A stretch of DNA of 64,000 nt from Symplocastrum torsivum CPER-KK1 (GCA_019358875.1 JAHHIF010000004.1:124001-188000); one strand, 5' to 3'; numbered from the stretch's first letter, positions 42,947 to 52,751 are shown. Program-made: numbers and translations. Notes: generated by a model not told the origin, from the sequence alone.

Positions 42947-45403
42947 TTACCATCCGCTCCCACTTGCTTCACCAATTAGTGTAAAGGCTGCCCAGTTGAT
43001 GGGTTGGGGATATTGTTTCATCGTTGTCAGCATCGCGCTTCTCAACGCTTGAGCTTTATCAGTATTGAGGGCAAGCTGACGATAAAACTCGGTCATTAAT
43101 AAAGCCGTGGCAGTATCAGGCAGCGCCCACAGAGAGACGATCGCACTTGGCACCCCAGAGGTAATTAAAGAACGAGATAGCCCAAGGACACCATCACCTG
43201 TAATCTTTCCCTGTCCCGTGTGACAGCCACTAAGGACAACCAACTCCGCATTGAGCTTTAAGTTTAAGATTTCTCCAGCCGTGAGGAAGCCATCGTCATT
43301 CTCTGAGGGAGCCAGCGCGATCGCACCTGGTACACCTAATTCCTTAATGTCATCAAGTAACCCATGTGTCGCTAGGTGAACTAGTCGCATTTTGGGCAGT
43401 TGCTGCACAATCTCAACTTTGGTAGCTTGATCACCAATTACAGCTTTTGTGTTTAGTAGAGTTGCGATCGCATTGGCTTCCTCTTCAGAACCTGGTAATG
43501 GTGTCAATTGCTCAACCGTTTCCCCAAACTTGAGTGTTGGCATTGTGGGATTGCCTACAACTAAAACCTCCTTTCCTTGAAGCGGTTCCTTGTATTGTGT
43601 CTCTAAACGTTGCCGTTGTTGGTGTGTTAAATCCAGTACCTGAATTGCTGGAGCGGTCAAGATTGTATGCTTCTCAATTAGGTATTGACCCGAAGCATTT
43701 TGTAGTGCTGCAAAGGGTAATAAAAACAGGGATTCTTGGGGGATGAAAATGACACGCGCTTCAGGATTTGTCGGGAGAAACTCAGCAATTGGTTCAATTA
43801 GTAGTTGATGCAGTTGCTTTCTTGCCGCCTCTCCACGGCGAAGCCGAGGACCTTGCAATATTCTGCTAGTGTTAACGAGTTCATCTAAGGCTGTTAGAGC
43901 ATTATCTGCTGCCTGTTTTTGCGATTGTCGTAAGAACTTGAGGTCAACTCGACGAAATGTTACTCTTCCAGTTGGCTGAACGACCCAAATCAACAGTTCA
44001 GATGGTTCACCTCGAAGCTTACCTTGAACCTTGAATGCTTCATCAGGAACAATCGAATATTCAACCAGTGTTGCTTGTTGTGTTTTAGCGATTTGTTGAA
44101 TTTGCTCAATAGTTGGTGGCTTAGACTTTGCTGATTCTAGAGCCGCTTCTGGAGATAGGCGCTTTGCCAGCAATTCCACAAAAGCACGCGCTCTTCCCTG
44201 CTCCGAAATCTCTAAGGCGGCTTCAAATTTATCTTGAGCAATAAGGATTTGTTGCAGCAGGTTGTAGGTAAGAAATTGAGTATCAAAAATAGATATTTTC
44301 TCGGCATCCTCCAATCCTGGGCGGAGAGATTCTAGGACTTTCACCGCCTCTCGTAGTTTTTTCTCAGCTTCTTTGAGATTGCCGGAGTTGAACAAAGTAT
44401 GCCCCAGGTTATTGAGAGCCAATCCCTCTGCACGGGGGTCACCGATTGACTGCGCGATCGCTAAACTTTGTTGTTGATAAGTAATCGCTGCTGCAACATC
44501 GCCTAAATCTGCATAGACTGCACCTAAATTACTCAATGCATCCCCTTCAAGCTGACGATCACTAACGTCTCTTGCGATCGCTAGACTTTCCTGATAATTT
44601 TTAATCGCTTGGTTGGTATCCCCTTGTGTATGGTAAGCGGAGCCTAAGTTGTTCAGTGTATATCCTGCTCTCTGTTGATCGTTAATCTCCTGCGTGAGCG
44701 CTAAACTTTGCTCGTAATGCTCAATCGCTTTGTCATAATCCCCTAATCTGGCGTAAATCGCACCGACATTCCCTAAGGCAGTCGCTTCTCCTTTGCGGTC
44801 GTTAAGTTCTCCTGCTATCGTCAAGCTTTGCTGAAAAGATGCGATCGCTTTTTCATAATCACCTAGGCGTTCGTAAGTATTGCCTAGATTACCCAAAACT
44901 TCCCCTTCTGCCTGACGATTCCCAGTTTCCCGCATGATAGCGAGAGCTTGCTGATGGGACTCAATTGCTTTGATATACTCACCTAACGCTTTGTAAGCAA
45001 TACCAAGATTACCAAGAGCTTGTCCGATACTAGAGCGATCGCCTATTTCTTGAGCAACACTTAAGAACCTCTCCAGGACTTCAATTGCCGCTTGATTCTT
45101 TCCCAACAATAAGTAAGTAGCACCCAAATACCGTAGTACAATTCCCTCTTGATGAGGGTCTTGGAGTTGCTGATAGATTGCGAGTGCTTGCTGCCAAGAC
45201 TCAACAGCCGCATCTAGTTGACCTTGCTGATACTGCTCAATACCTTGGCGAAATAGTTGCTCCGCTTGCGCTTGGCGGGGATGTTCTTGAGTTTGGACTG
45301 ATGTTAGTGAGGATGAAAATACAACTGGGGGGCAAATCAAAAATGATAAAGCGATAGTTAGGAGGGTAACAGAGGCAGTGAAGCTAATTCCGTAGGATTG
45401 CAT
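42947..45403 (-). CDS. Exported TPR-CHAT (caspase-like) protein
   Basis: An 818-aa protein. A signal peptide-like start (FTASVTLLTIALSFLICPPVVFSSS) indicates export. About 45-350 are eight or more TPRs of 40 residues (AIESHQQALAIMRETGNRQ type). About 530-818 is a CHAT domain with the catalytic histidine in VHLATHGLL (near 677) and cysteine in LSGCHTGQG (near 725), then SLWALPDTAT and the end WAAFTLIGEASGSGW. CHAT is a caspase-fold protease domain, and both dyad residues are present. A dispersed repeat is inserted in frame near 43821-43856. The gene upstream encodes a haemagglutinin-like exoprotein. Confidence 0.9.
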   Translation of the reverse strand: MQSYGISFTASVTLLTIALSFLICPPVVFSSSLTSVQTQEHPRQAQAEQLFRQGIEQYQQGQLDAAVESWQQALAIYQQLQDPHQEGIVLRYLGATYLLLGKNQAAIEVLERFLSVAQEIGDRSSIGQALGNLGIAYKALGEYIKAIESHQQALAIMRETGNRQAEGEVLGNLGNTYERLGDYEKAIASFQQSLTIAGELNDRKGEATALGNVGAIYARLGDYDKAIEHYEQSLALTQEINDQQRAGYTLNNLGSAYHTQGDTNQAIKNYQESLAIARDVSDRQLEGDALSNLGAVYADLGDVAAAITYQQQSLAIAQSIGDPRAEGLALNNLGHTLFNSGNLKEAEKKLREAVKVLESLRPGLEDAEKISIFDTQFLTYNLLQQILIAQDKFEAALEISEQGRARAFVELLAKRLSPEAALESAKSKPPTIEQIQQIAKTQQATLVEYSIVPDEAFKVQGKLRGEPSELLIWVVQPTGRVTFRRVDLKFLRQSQKQAADNALTALDELVNTSRILQGPRLRRGEAARKQLHQLLIEPIAEFLPTNPEARVIFIPQESLFLLPFAALQNASGQYLIEKHTILTAPAIQVLDLTHQQRQRLETQYKEPLQGKEVLVVGNPTMPTLKFGETVEQLTPLPGSEEEANAIATLLNTKAVIGDQATKVEIVQQLPKMRLVHLATHGLLDDIKELGVPGAIALAPSENDDGFLTAGEILNLKLNAELVVLSGCHTGQGKITGDGVLGLSRSLITSGVPSAIVSLWALPDTATALLMTEFYRQLALNTDKAQALRSAMLTTMKQYPQPINWAAFTLIGEASGSGW

Positions 45404-45561
45404 AGTGATTAAAGCAGCATCTTCATGATTCAGGGCTTCTAGTACCGCTTTACGGAAGTCAAAAGTTCCTTAAGTGTAAGGTGTTTAAACACTTGTAAGC
45501 TCGTGACTTATTTCTGCCCGCCTGCACTAATACTTCTATCGTTTCCTCTTGTGTACTTTCC

Positions 45562-48513
45562 CTACTGCCGTGGAGTAGCCCACATTACATCAGTCAGCAA
45601 TTCCGGTGGAGATGGTCTTGGTAGGGTTGAGGTATCCGGCGAAGTATTAGTTTCTGGTGGCAGTTGTAACTCAATACGCAGCAATCTTGGCTCAGAATCC
45701 TCTTGAAGGACTTCTTGTTTCTCGCAATCTTCTTCCTCAGAAGAGCGATCGCTTTCATCAGTTTCATCAGTTGGTTGTCCAGCTTGTTCCCCAGGTTTCT
45801 GGCAATGGCTAACCAAATCGTCGGTTTGGCTATCTCTGTATTGTGATTGCTCATCTTGTTGCTCAAATAGTTGGGTCGCAACCTTCCTGGCATTACTGAG
45901 AGAATTATCAGTGGTATCCGTGTTACCCCCTGTATTTCCATCAGTAAGATTACTACCACCATCACCTGGAATATTGCCAGCCATGTCGCCACCAACACCA
46001 CCATTACCTGGAATATTGCCACCACCGCCAGTACCACCGCCGCCAGTACCGTCACCATCACCAGGACTACCACTATCAGGAAGAACGCCAAATACTTGGT
46101 CTTGAAAAGATAAGACTACAGACGCATTGCCAGTGATTGTAATGATCGCTCCAGCCGTACCACTAATATTATCGGGAAGACTAAGTGGTTCGTAGGTTTC
46201 ATTTCTATCAAGCGCAAAGGGTACATCTGGAATAAAGTCATCAGTATCGAAAAGCGGATCACTAGCGGGTACGAACGGTTCACCGTCCCCAAGAAAGACG
46301 TTAGGACCCACTAAAAAAGGCGCATCTCCACCTTGAATACTAATTGGATCTGTATCACTTCCAGATGCACCGTTGTGTCGAATAGTAATTGAACCTCCAG
46401 TGCGAACTTCAAGGCTGACTGGCAGTGGAGTTGGTCTGTATATGAAAAAAGAATTATTATCTAGTTCCTCTAATAAAGATGCCTCATCAGGAAGCCCAGT
46501 CTTGTCAAGCAGGAATTGTAGTAAATCGGGATTGTCTTGAAGCTGGGTAGGAGTTACAAGTTGTGGTTGTCCTAGAAATGAGCTTTCAAACACACCTGTC
46601 GCTTGGAAAAGACCAGAGGCTGTGATGTCAATAGTACGACCAGCCGTAATAGTTTCCACCACAATATTTCCTTCTGTGGAGGTCAAAGTCACAGAGTTGT
46701 TATTAAGAGCATATGCATCAATCTTTCCTCCAGTGATGCTAGCTCCAGTAATTTCTACATTCCCTCCATTCGTCTCAATATCTTGAAATTCAACATCACC
46801 TACAGCAGAGATAGATACAATCCCTCCATAGGTTCCATCGCCAGAGGTGTTGATATTTCCTACTGTGATGCTACCTGGTGATGACGGTTCTCCCGTAGAT
46901 GTGAAATCGGTTCCCAAATTAGGTACATCTAGCTGAGGCGTATTTGGAAGATTGTCGAGTTCAGTAACACCTGCTCGCAAAATTAAAGCTGGACTACTTG
47001 CCAAAATGGGAATATCTGGATCTGTCGCCACTGTTGGTGTAGTCGGATCATCACCAAACAGGGCAGTATTCGCTCCTGTAATGGTAATATTTCCTCCAGT
47101 AAGGCTTCCTTGCGCTTCAACTTTAAGGGCTACCCCCTCGTAATCACCAAAGCTGACATCTCCCTGAGAACTGATAATACCCATTGAACCAGCCGCCGTG
47201 AACTCAAAGTTGGCAGGGACACTAGATAAGTTGAGAGCAGAAAAATTACCCCCAGTAGTAAAGTTACTATTTGCCGTAATCACACCATCACTAATCAGGC
47301 TTAAGTTACCGCCACTTTGAAACCATTGCTCAGAAGTCTCAATATCGATGCCATTATTACCTTGTATTAATAAATCTCCCTCAGCTTGAGCTACAAAGAT
47401 TTCTGATTGAGTACTCTCGACTTGCACTGTATCTTGTGCCAACAACTCTATGTTGTTGCTTGAAACAAGTTGGCTATTACCAAGTACTAAATCCCCCTGC
47501 GCCTGTAGATTCAAGTTTTCTCCAACAAACTCGGTACTAGACCCAATAATTGTGCCTGTTTGGGCATCTGACTCTAAATTAGAGCTAGTTACTTCTACCG
47601 TACCGTCTGTATTGACTGTCAGTGCCTCGGTAGAAGAGCTATATAGTATTACTGTGTCATTACCACTAACAACAATTCCTTGAGTATCATCTGTTTCATT
47701 GCCAGTTAGTAGTTCGGGTAAAGAGAGAATCGGTAAAGTCCAGTCGTTAGGTTGAGTACCTGCCCCAAGTGGCTCAATCTCCAAACTCAGCACTTGTCCT
47801 TCCTGAGTAATCCTCACGAGGTTTTCGTTCGGAACAGCTGTTATCGTAATTTGACCATTAGGCGTTGAGAGATCTCCTGTGTTGAGGATAGTGCCGCCTA
47901 GTAAAGTTAAGTTTCCCTGCTCTACATTCAGGTTTCCAAGATTAACAATTAAACCTGATTCACTCCCTGGCTCACTAACTGTGAAGGCGAACCCTGTGGG
48001 ACTACCTACTAGTGAGGTATAGTCATTTGTTCCTTGGGCACTAAACCAGTTATCACCAAAACTAATCCCTGTCGCAGTAGTAGCTGTAAAGGAGGCTGGT
48101 ACATTCAGACTTGCCCCACGACCAAAAACTATCCCAGCAGGATTCATCAAAAATAGATTAGAGTTGCCGTTTGTGACTTGGATTAAGCCGTCAATCACAG
48201 AAGGATTGCCACCAACGACTCGACTGAGGATATTTTGAATAGTTGAATTAGAGATAAAGTTCGCAATCTGGTCTGAATTAAGACCAAACTGCTGAAAGCT
48301 GTGGAACAAATTTGCTCCTGATTGGGTGCCGCCTGTGATGTCAAATTGGTTGCCGCTGACGTTGACTAGAGTGCCAATCCCATCAGCCTCTGGAACAATG
48401 GGTTGTGCCTGTACTGGCTGGGAAGCGATCGCAATAAACAAAGCCGTCCCTAAGGGAATCGTCTGGAGAACTCGTGTGAGTAGTCTACTATTGCTTTTTG
48501 TAGATCGTTCCAT
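45562..48513 (-). CDS. Filamentous haemagglutinin-type (TPS) exoprotein
   Basis: A 983-aa protein. Signal peptide to about residue 37 (AIASQPVQAQ), then the two-partner-secretion domain: GTLVNVSGNQFDITGGTQSG, NLFHSFQQFGLNSDQIANF, SNLFLMNPAGIVFGRGASL. A long beta-helix part follows with repeated GNI, GDVEF and LQAQGDLVLGNSQL units. The last 200 residues are a Gly/Asp-rich and then acidic linker with a Cys pair, not a beta-barrel. Secretion through a TpsB/ShlB porin is expected, but none is in this window. It is transcribed toward the CHAT-TPR gene, a pairing often seen in cyanobacteria. Confidence 0.88.
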   Translation of the reverse strand: MERSTKSNSRLLTRVLQTIPLGTALFIAIASQPVQAQPIVPEADGIGTLVNVSGNQFDITGGTQSGANLFHSFQQFGLNSDQIANFISNSTIQNILSRVVGGNPSVIDGLIQVTNGNSNLFLMNPAGIVFGRGASLNVPASFTATTATGISFGDNWFSAQGTNDYTSLVGSPTGFAFTVSEPGSESGLIVNLGNLNVEQGNLTLLGGTILNTGDLSTPNGQITITAVPNENLVRITQEGQVLSLEIEPLGAGTQPNDWTLPILSLPELLTGNETDDTQGIVVSGNDTVILYSSSTEALTVNTDGTVEVTSSNLESDAQTGTIIGSSTEFVGENLNLQAQGDLVLGNSQLVSSNNIELLAQDTVQVESTQSEIFVAQAEGDLLIQGNNGIDIETSEQWFQSGGNLSLISDGVITANSNFTTGGNFSALNLSSVPANFEFTAAGSMGIISSQGDVSFGDYEGVALKVEAQGSLTGGNITITGANTALFGDDPTTPTVATDPDIPILASSPALILRAGVTELDNLPNTPQLDVPNLGTDFTSTGEPSSPGSITVGNINTSGDGTYGGIVSISAVGDVEFQDIETNGGNVEITGASITGGKIDAYALNNNSVTLTSTEGNIVVETITAGRTIDITASGLFQATGVFESSFLGQPQLVTPTQLQDNPDLLQFLLDKTGLPDEASLLEELDNNSFFIYRPTPLPVSLEVRTGGSITIRHNGASGSDTDPISIQGGDAPFLVGPNVFLGDGEPFVPASDPLFDTDDFIPDVPFALDRNETYEPLSLPDNISGTAGAIITITGNASVVLSFQDQVFGVLPDSGSPGDGDGTGGGGTGGGGNIPGNGGVGGDMAGNIPGDGGSNLTDGNTGGNTDTTDNSLSNARKVATQLFEQQDEQSQYRDSQTDDLVSHCQKPGEQAGQPTDETDESDRSSEEEDCEKQEVLQEDSEPRLLRIELQLPPETNTSPDTSTLPRPSPPELLTDVMWATPRQ

Positions 48514-48931
48514 ACACTCTCCTTCAACAATATTTAATGGTAAAACAAGCTTTAATATGCTTGTATTTTTTTAATCTTAATTAAAGCTTTAAAAATGATA
48601 CAGATTACCAATAAAGTAGTCATCGCATCCCGATTTGACTAGTAGTACAAACTTACAAGGTTCAATCCGGAAACTATAGAAAATTTATTTAACTTATATC
48701 TAAAAAAACAACACCCTTACAAAGGGAACTAAGACAGTTCTAGAAAATTGTATCTCAAGGATGTTTATTAGATAGCTCACTCAATGGGAGGAAGAGCAAC
48801 AACCCAATTTAACTGTAGGTTGAGAAAAATCGGGTAAAGGTTGTGACGCTGTAGCGATGAGCGCCTATCAAAGAATTTTGTAACTCACCGCCCGATTTGA
48901 AGAAAGCCGCTATCTGTTTGATTGAAAAGAA
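48514..48931. other. Divergent promoter region
   Basis: 418 bp between the haemagglutinin gene and the exporter gene. The part close to the haemagglutinin start is A/T-rich (48520-48720), the likely promoter; no gene or strong structure was found. Confidence 0.4.
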
Positions 48932-49816
48932 ATGAAAACACAGCTTGACAAGCGCACGTTAGTTGCAGCCGCTGTTACTCTTGTATGCTGGGCTTCAGCG
49001 TTTGCTGGTATTCGCGCCAGTTTATCAGCTTATACGCCGGGACAAATTGCTCTCATGCGGTTCTTGGTTGCCTCAGTTGTGCTTGCTGTGTACGCTGTAA
49101 TTACTCGGATGCCTTTGCCCAAGAAACAAGACTTGGGTGCGATCGCGATTATTGGATTTTTGGGAATTACCGCCTATCACCTACTACTGAACTATGGGCA
49201 ACTCACGGTAACAGCAGGTGCAGCAAGTTTGCTAGTGAACACAACTCCTGTATTTACAGCACTTCTTGCGATCGCTTTTTTGGGAGAACGGCTGAGTTTT
49301 CGGCGGTGGATTGGAATTGCTGTAAGTTTTACTGGAGCCGTAGTGATTACAGGGGGAGAAGCTAAGGGATTTAGCTTGGACTTTGGGGCTTTGCTTATTC
49401 TGCTCTCGGCTGTGTCTAATAGTGGTTGGATGATTCTACAAAAACCTTATCTCAAAAAGTACAGCCCTCTCCAACTCACCACCTATAGCATTTGGGCAGG
49501 AACACTATTCTTGACACCTTTCCTCCCCAGCTTGCTGCAAGCCTTACCGACAGCTCCCATTAATGCAACGATTGCCGTAATCTACTTAGGAGTGTTTCCT
49601 AGTGCGATCGCTTATGCGACTTGGGCTTATGTCCTGGCACAGATTCCTGCTTCCCGTGCTGCAACACTAATCTATGTGGTGCCAGTGTTAGCGATTTTCA
49701 TTGCTTGGGTTTGGCTGGCTGAGGTGCCAACCCTGATTTCGCTAATTGGTGGCGCTATAGTTCTCTCAGGAGTTGTGCTAGTCAATACTGGCAGACGTGC
49801 TGAAAAACCGACCTAA
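48932..49816 (+). CDS. DMT-superfamily EamA transporter
   Basis: A 294-aa inner membrane protein with ten hydrophobic helices in two EamA repeats. VTLVCWASAFAGIRASLSAYTPGQIALMRF is the first EamA signature; LSAVSNSGWMILQKPYLKKYSPLQLT opens the second half; and AYATWAYVLAQIPASRAATLIYVVPVLAIFIAWVWLAE is the typical end. Such proteins export metabolites such as amino acids, but the substrate cannot be told from sequence. Monocistronic. Confidence 0.9.
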   Translation: MKTQLDKRTLVAAAVTLVCWASAFAGIRASLSAYTPGQIALMRFLVASVVLAVYAVITRMPLPKKQDLGAIAIIGFLGITAYHLLLNYGQLTVTAGAASLLVNTTPVFTALLAIAFLGERLSFRRWIGIAVSFTGAVVITGGEAKGFSLDFGALLILLSAVSNSGWMILQKPYLKKYSPLQLTTYSIWAGTLFLTPFLPSLLQALPTAPINATIAVIYLGVFPSAIAYATWAYVLAQIPASRAATLIYVVPVLAIFIAWVWLAEVPTLISLIGGAIVLSGVVLVNTGRRAEKPT

Positions 49817-49953
49817 TTTTCTTTTCTCTCTCTTGCCCAACGCGATTGCAAGGGATGCAATGCATTGTCATTGCATCTCTACAAATCACCCGTGCTGACA
49901 TCCCATAGTCTCACCGTTTGGTTAGCACTACTACTAACAAGTGTTTTACGGTT

Positions 49954-50668
49954 TTATTGAGGTGAACCAGAAGTACCAGATTGAGACTGGCTTTCACTTT
50001 GTTCTGGTGACGCCTGATTTGCCGTGTTCGGTTGTGTTGTTGTAGAAGTGCCAGTGGTAATCTGGTTTTCGGTTTCGGTGGGCGAGGCTTGATTCGTTGT
50101 AGAAGTGCTACTGGGAGCCGAGTTTTGAGGCAGCGTTGGTGAAGCTTGAGGTGCTGCGTTCTGCTGTGTAGCACTAGGTGGTGCGACTTCAGGCGTTGTA
50201 TTTTGTTGAGCTGGGCTTTGCTGTTGTTCAGGAGTTGGAATAGTTATTTGGATATCAGGCTGGGTTTCTTGAGGTGCTGCTGGTGGTTCCTGGTTAATAA
50301 CCGGAACTTCTTGAGTTCTTTCAATAATGGTTGTTTCTCGGATCGGTTCTTGAGGCGCACTGGGTGCAGGCACAAGTACAGGTGTTTGTGAATCTTGTTG
50401 CTGGTTTAGAAAGAACAGGCTACCAACAACCAAACCTACCAGAGAGGTGAGAGCAATGCCTATTACTAAACCACGCGCCGCTGTTTTTTCATCCCGCTCT
50501 TCCTGGCGTTGTTGTTCAAGGCTACGCTCGGAAGCACGACCGGACGTAGCCATCTCTATAGGAGGATACAGCACCAGGAGTAGGCGCTTTAACGTTCGTG
50601 TTGAGATTTTGTCCAGTTTTGGGATGGCTACTGGGATTGTTGGTTGTACGATTTTGTAGGTTGTCCAT
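49954..50668 (-). pseudogene. Membrane-anchored Pro/Gln-rich protein, frameshifted
   Basis: The frame starting at ATG 50668 (AGGA six bases upstream) gives MDNLQNRTTNNPSS...SSYRDGYVR and stops at TAG 50522-50524. A second frame beginning inside it continues GRASERSLEQQRQEERDEK, a membrane helix (GLVIGIALTSLVGLVVGSLFFL) and a 150-residue Pro/Gln/Thr tail to 49954. The neighbour at 50911-51213 has YRDGYLHGMEQEHQSQEE and the helix in one frame, so a one-base change near 50545 has split this gene. It may be a real mutation, an assembly error, or a functional protein from the downstream in-frame ATG codons (50574 or 50553). Confidence 0.65.
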
Positions 50669-50910
50669 TTTGATTCCTAAAAAGTTATTAACTAGCTATT
50701 GAAGATTAATTGTTAGAGACTTCCTGATCATTGAAACCAAGATTTAATCAAAGGTGATGCACTTTTTTTAACAGTAGAAGAACTTTAAATTACTAACTTA
50801 TTGGATTTATCAAAGTAGCTTAGAGTATCTAATTGAAGTGGGTTTCGCTGACCTTATTGAGTAGCTAAAAAACTTGACTGCTGGTTAGCGCCTATTACTT
50901 TTCTAATACT

Positions 50911-51213
50911 TTAAGACTGGCTAGTAATAGGTGCCGGAGCTATATTTACGGGTACCGTTGACGGTTGATTTTGATGCGTCAGTAAAAATATAGCTCCGCC
51001 TAGCAGTCCAGCAAGTGCAGTAATTGCAATGCCTAGCAGCAAGCCACTAGCCGCATTATTGTTGTCGCGGATGCTCTGATCAACACGCATTTCTTCCTGA
51101 CTTTGATGTTCTTGTTCCATACCATGCAAATAACCATCACGGTAAGCAAGTTTATTAAGTCTGTCTACACGCTCATTAGTAGTTTTAACCATCTGTTTTT
51201 TATCGGTATTCAT
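50911..51213 (-). CDS. Small single-helix membrane protein, paralogue of its neighbour
   Basis: A 100-aa protein with an N-terminal charged part (NKLAYRDGYLHGMEQEHQSQEEMRVD), a Gly-rich membrane helix (ASGLLLGIAITALAGLLGGAIFLL) and a short Pro-rich end. The YRDGY-x-G block and the Gly-rich helix recur in the frameshifted gene 240 bp downstream, so they are tandem duplicates. No function known. Its promoter region faces the non-coding island at 51.2-52.7 kb. Confidence 0.7.
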   Translation of the reverse strand: MNTDKKQMVKTTNERVDRLNKLAYRDGYLHGMEQEHQSQEEMRVDQSIRDNNNAASGLLLGIAITALAGLLGGAIFLLTHQNQPSTVPVNIAPAPITSQS

Positions 51214-51716
51214 CTGATTAGACCTTGTTTCAATGGAACGCTAATACAGGTCAGGACGCAGATGTTTCGCTTAAATCTGTGAGTAAACTGATTTTTCAAT
51301 CCTCTTTAATAATTAGCTTGAGTCTTATGTCCTGTATAGCTAAAGATATCCGCTTTAAGAAGATGAACCGCTCTATCTAGAAAAAGATTCTTCCCTACAC
51401 CGAAAGATTGAGGTTATTGATGACTCTCTTAGAAGCGAGAAGTAGGAAGTAGATAAAACGCTTTTATTCATAGTTATTGACAAGCTTATAGAGAGTCTGG
51501 TCTTAAAAGAAGTTACCCTTGATTCAAGACCTTAATTTAATCTCTTCAATTTTCGGATGTTACTAGTTCTCGCCTAAAGTCTATGCTTGAGGCGAACTGT
51601 GGCTTAAAAAGCGATCGCGAAGTGAAGCATCTTCCTTGGTATTGCTCGTTTCAGGACTCACTCTTTTTCCCTGGCTCTAGTAACCTATGAAAATTACCCT
51701 GAAGCGGTTATGGCAA

Positions 51717-51811
51717 TTCACAAATTATTCACAACTTAGTGAGTATTATGCTGTTATTAGCTTAGAAGTTCAACGCGCCCTCTGTAGTTGTCACCAAGAG
51801 GGTGCTTTTTT
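51717..51811 (+). ncRNA. Candidate sRNA unit A (17-nt box plus terminator)
   Basis: TTCACAAATTATTCACA at 51717-51733 is followed by 41 nt and then a terminator: GCGCCCTCT and AGAGGGTGC pair (one G-U) around a 13-nt loop, with six T to 51811. The same 17-mer and a similar distance to a terminator occur in units B and C. The box may be a promoter-proximal operator (two TTCACA in direct repeat, 11 bp apart) or the 5' part of the RNA. Confidence 0.5.
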
Positions 51812-52223
51812 GTGTATCAAGACTCCCTGTAACATGGGCTACTACTTTACAAGCGCATTCGCTTTGTTGAAGATGTCGCGAGTACTGGGTATAGCTTAGG
51901 AGTTATCGTAGAGCAGGTAATCGCTGCTGCGCCTCCCCCAATAGAAGTAGATCAGTGCAAGACTAAACGGTAGCGTTGGCCCATACCGAGTTGCATTCAA
52001 AGATAGTAGACCCAGCAATGGGGAGATAGGGAGAAAGAGAAAGTACTACGTTTGACCGCAGCTTGGTATCAGGACGTGTTGATTAGCGTCACTATTAAGG
52101 TAAGGGGAAATGGGTGAGCCAGAAAAAATACTGTCCCATCATGAGAGAAAATTGTGAAAATTCCTGGCAATACTAAGTGTGTGAAGAGCGCCAATAGCTA
52201 TCAGTCAAAAGCATACTAAAAAA

Positions 52224-52254
52224 CCCAGCTGTTGATCTGCTGGGCTTTGTTTTG
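52224..52254 (+). terminator. Intrinsic terminator between units A and B
   Basis: CCCAGC and GCTGGG form a stem around a 9-nt loop, followed by CTTTGTTTT. No 17-nt box precedes it; a possible promoter (ATTGTG... TACTAAG) lies near 52150-52180, so this may end a fourth, unrelated small transcript. Confidence 0.55.
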
Positions 52255-52280
52255 AAGAAGTGGTAAGCGATCACCACCCA

Positions 52281-52375
52281 TTCACAAATTATTCACACTG
52301 AGTCAATACGCTTTTATTTGTATAGGCACTGCCGTAAATACTCTCTCAAGAAAAGGTTTGGGAGGGTATTTTTCT
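52281..52375 (+). ncRNA. Candidate sRNA unit B (17-nt box plus terminator)
   Basis: The identical 17-mer is at 52281-52297. AAATACTCTCTC (52336-52347) pairs with GGGAGGGTATTT through two G-U pairs, followed by T-rich sequence to 52375. The unit is 95 nt from box start to terminator end, the same as unit A. The sequence between box and stem differs from the other units. Confidence 0.5.
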
Positions 52376-52605
52376 ATTATCCTGTAGTCTGCGACATTAT
52401 CTTCAGGCCGTGAGACTTAGAGAATTGCTCTACCGCGCTTGTATAGCAAAAGGCAGAGGGCAGAAGGGATGCATATTGACGGGTCCTGGTTTCAGTATGA
52501 GAGCGAGAGCCTAATCGCCTTGGCGACTGCTATGTTAAAGCGTTCCCCTACGTGTGAGTAGTCCCTCGACTGAATCTAATCCGGTAGGAAATATTTATAC
52601 CCCAG

Positions 52606-52693
52606 TTCACAAATTATTCACACTACATCATTAAGCTCTAAGGATGAGTGTAGAAGCCAGCCCTCTTTACTGCCTCAAGAGGGCTTTTTTTTT
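52606..52693 (+). ncRNA. Candidate sRNA unit C (17-nt box plus terminator)
   Basis: The 17-mer is at 52606-52622. The terminator is perfect: AGCCCTCTT (52659-52667) and AAGAGGGCT (52677-52685), 9-nt loop, nine T. The unit is 88 nt long. It ends 58 bp before the 3' end of the convergent peptidoglycan-binding gene and could also terminate it. Confidence 0.55.
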
Positions 52694-52751
52694 ATAGAAA
52701 TCTCTAATTCTAGAACACCTATTGTCGCCGCTTCTCCCTGAGGAGAAATCC

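Larger units (their letters stand above)
51214..52751. other. 1.5-kb non-coding island rich in hairpins
   Basis: No believable coding region. It contains the three terminator-ended units listed separately, another terminator at 52224-52254, and weaker hairpins near 51500-51533 (GGTCTT/AAGACC) and 51570-51595 (CGCCT/AGGCG). A 70-aa open frame at 51687-51899 crosses a terminator and is rejected. Confidence 0.6.

Noticed and set aside
51687..51899. A 70-aa plus-strand open frame
   Set aside because: It crosses the 17-nt box and the intrinsic terminator of unit A and has no recognisable protein pattern.
51717..52622. Three identical 17-mers as a CRISPR or iteron array
   Set aside because: Spacings (564 and 325 bp) are irregular and far too long, and the copies are each tied to a terminator instead.
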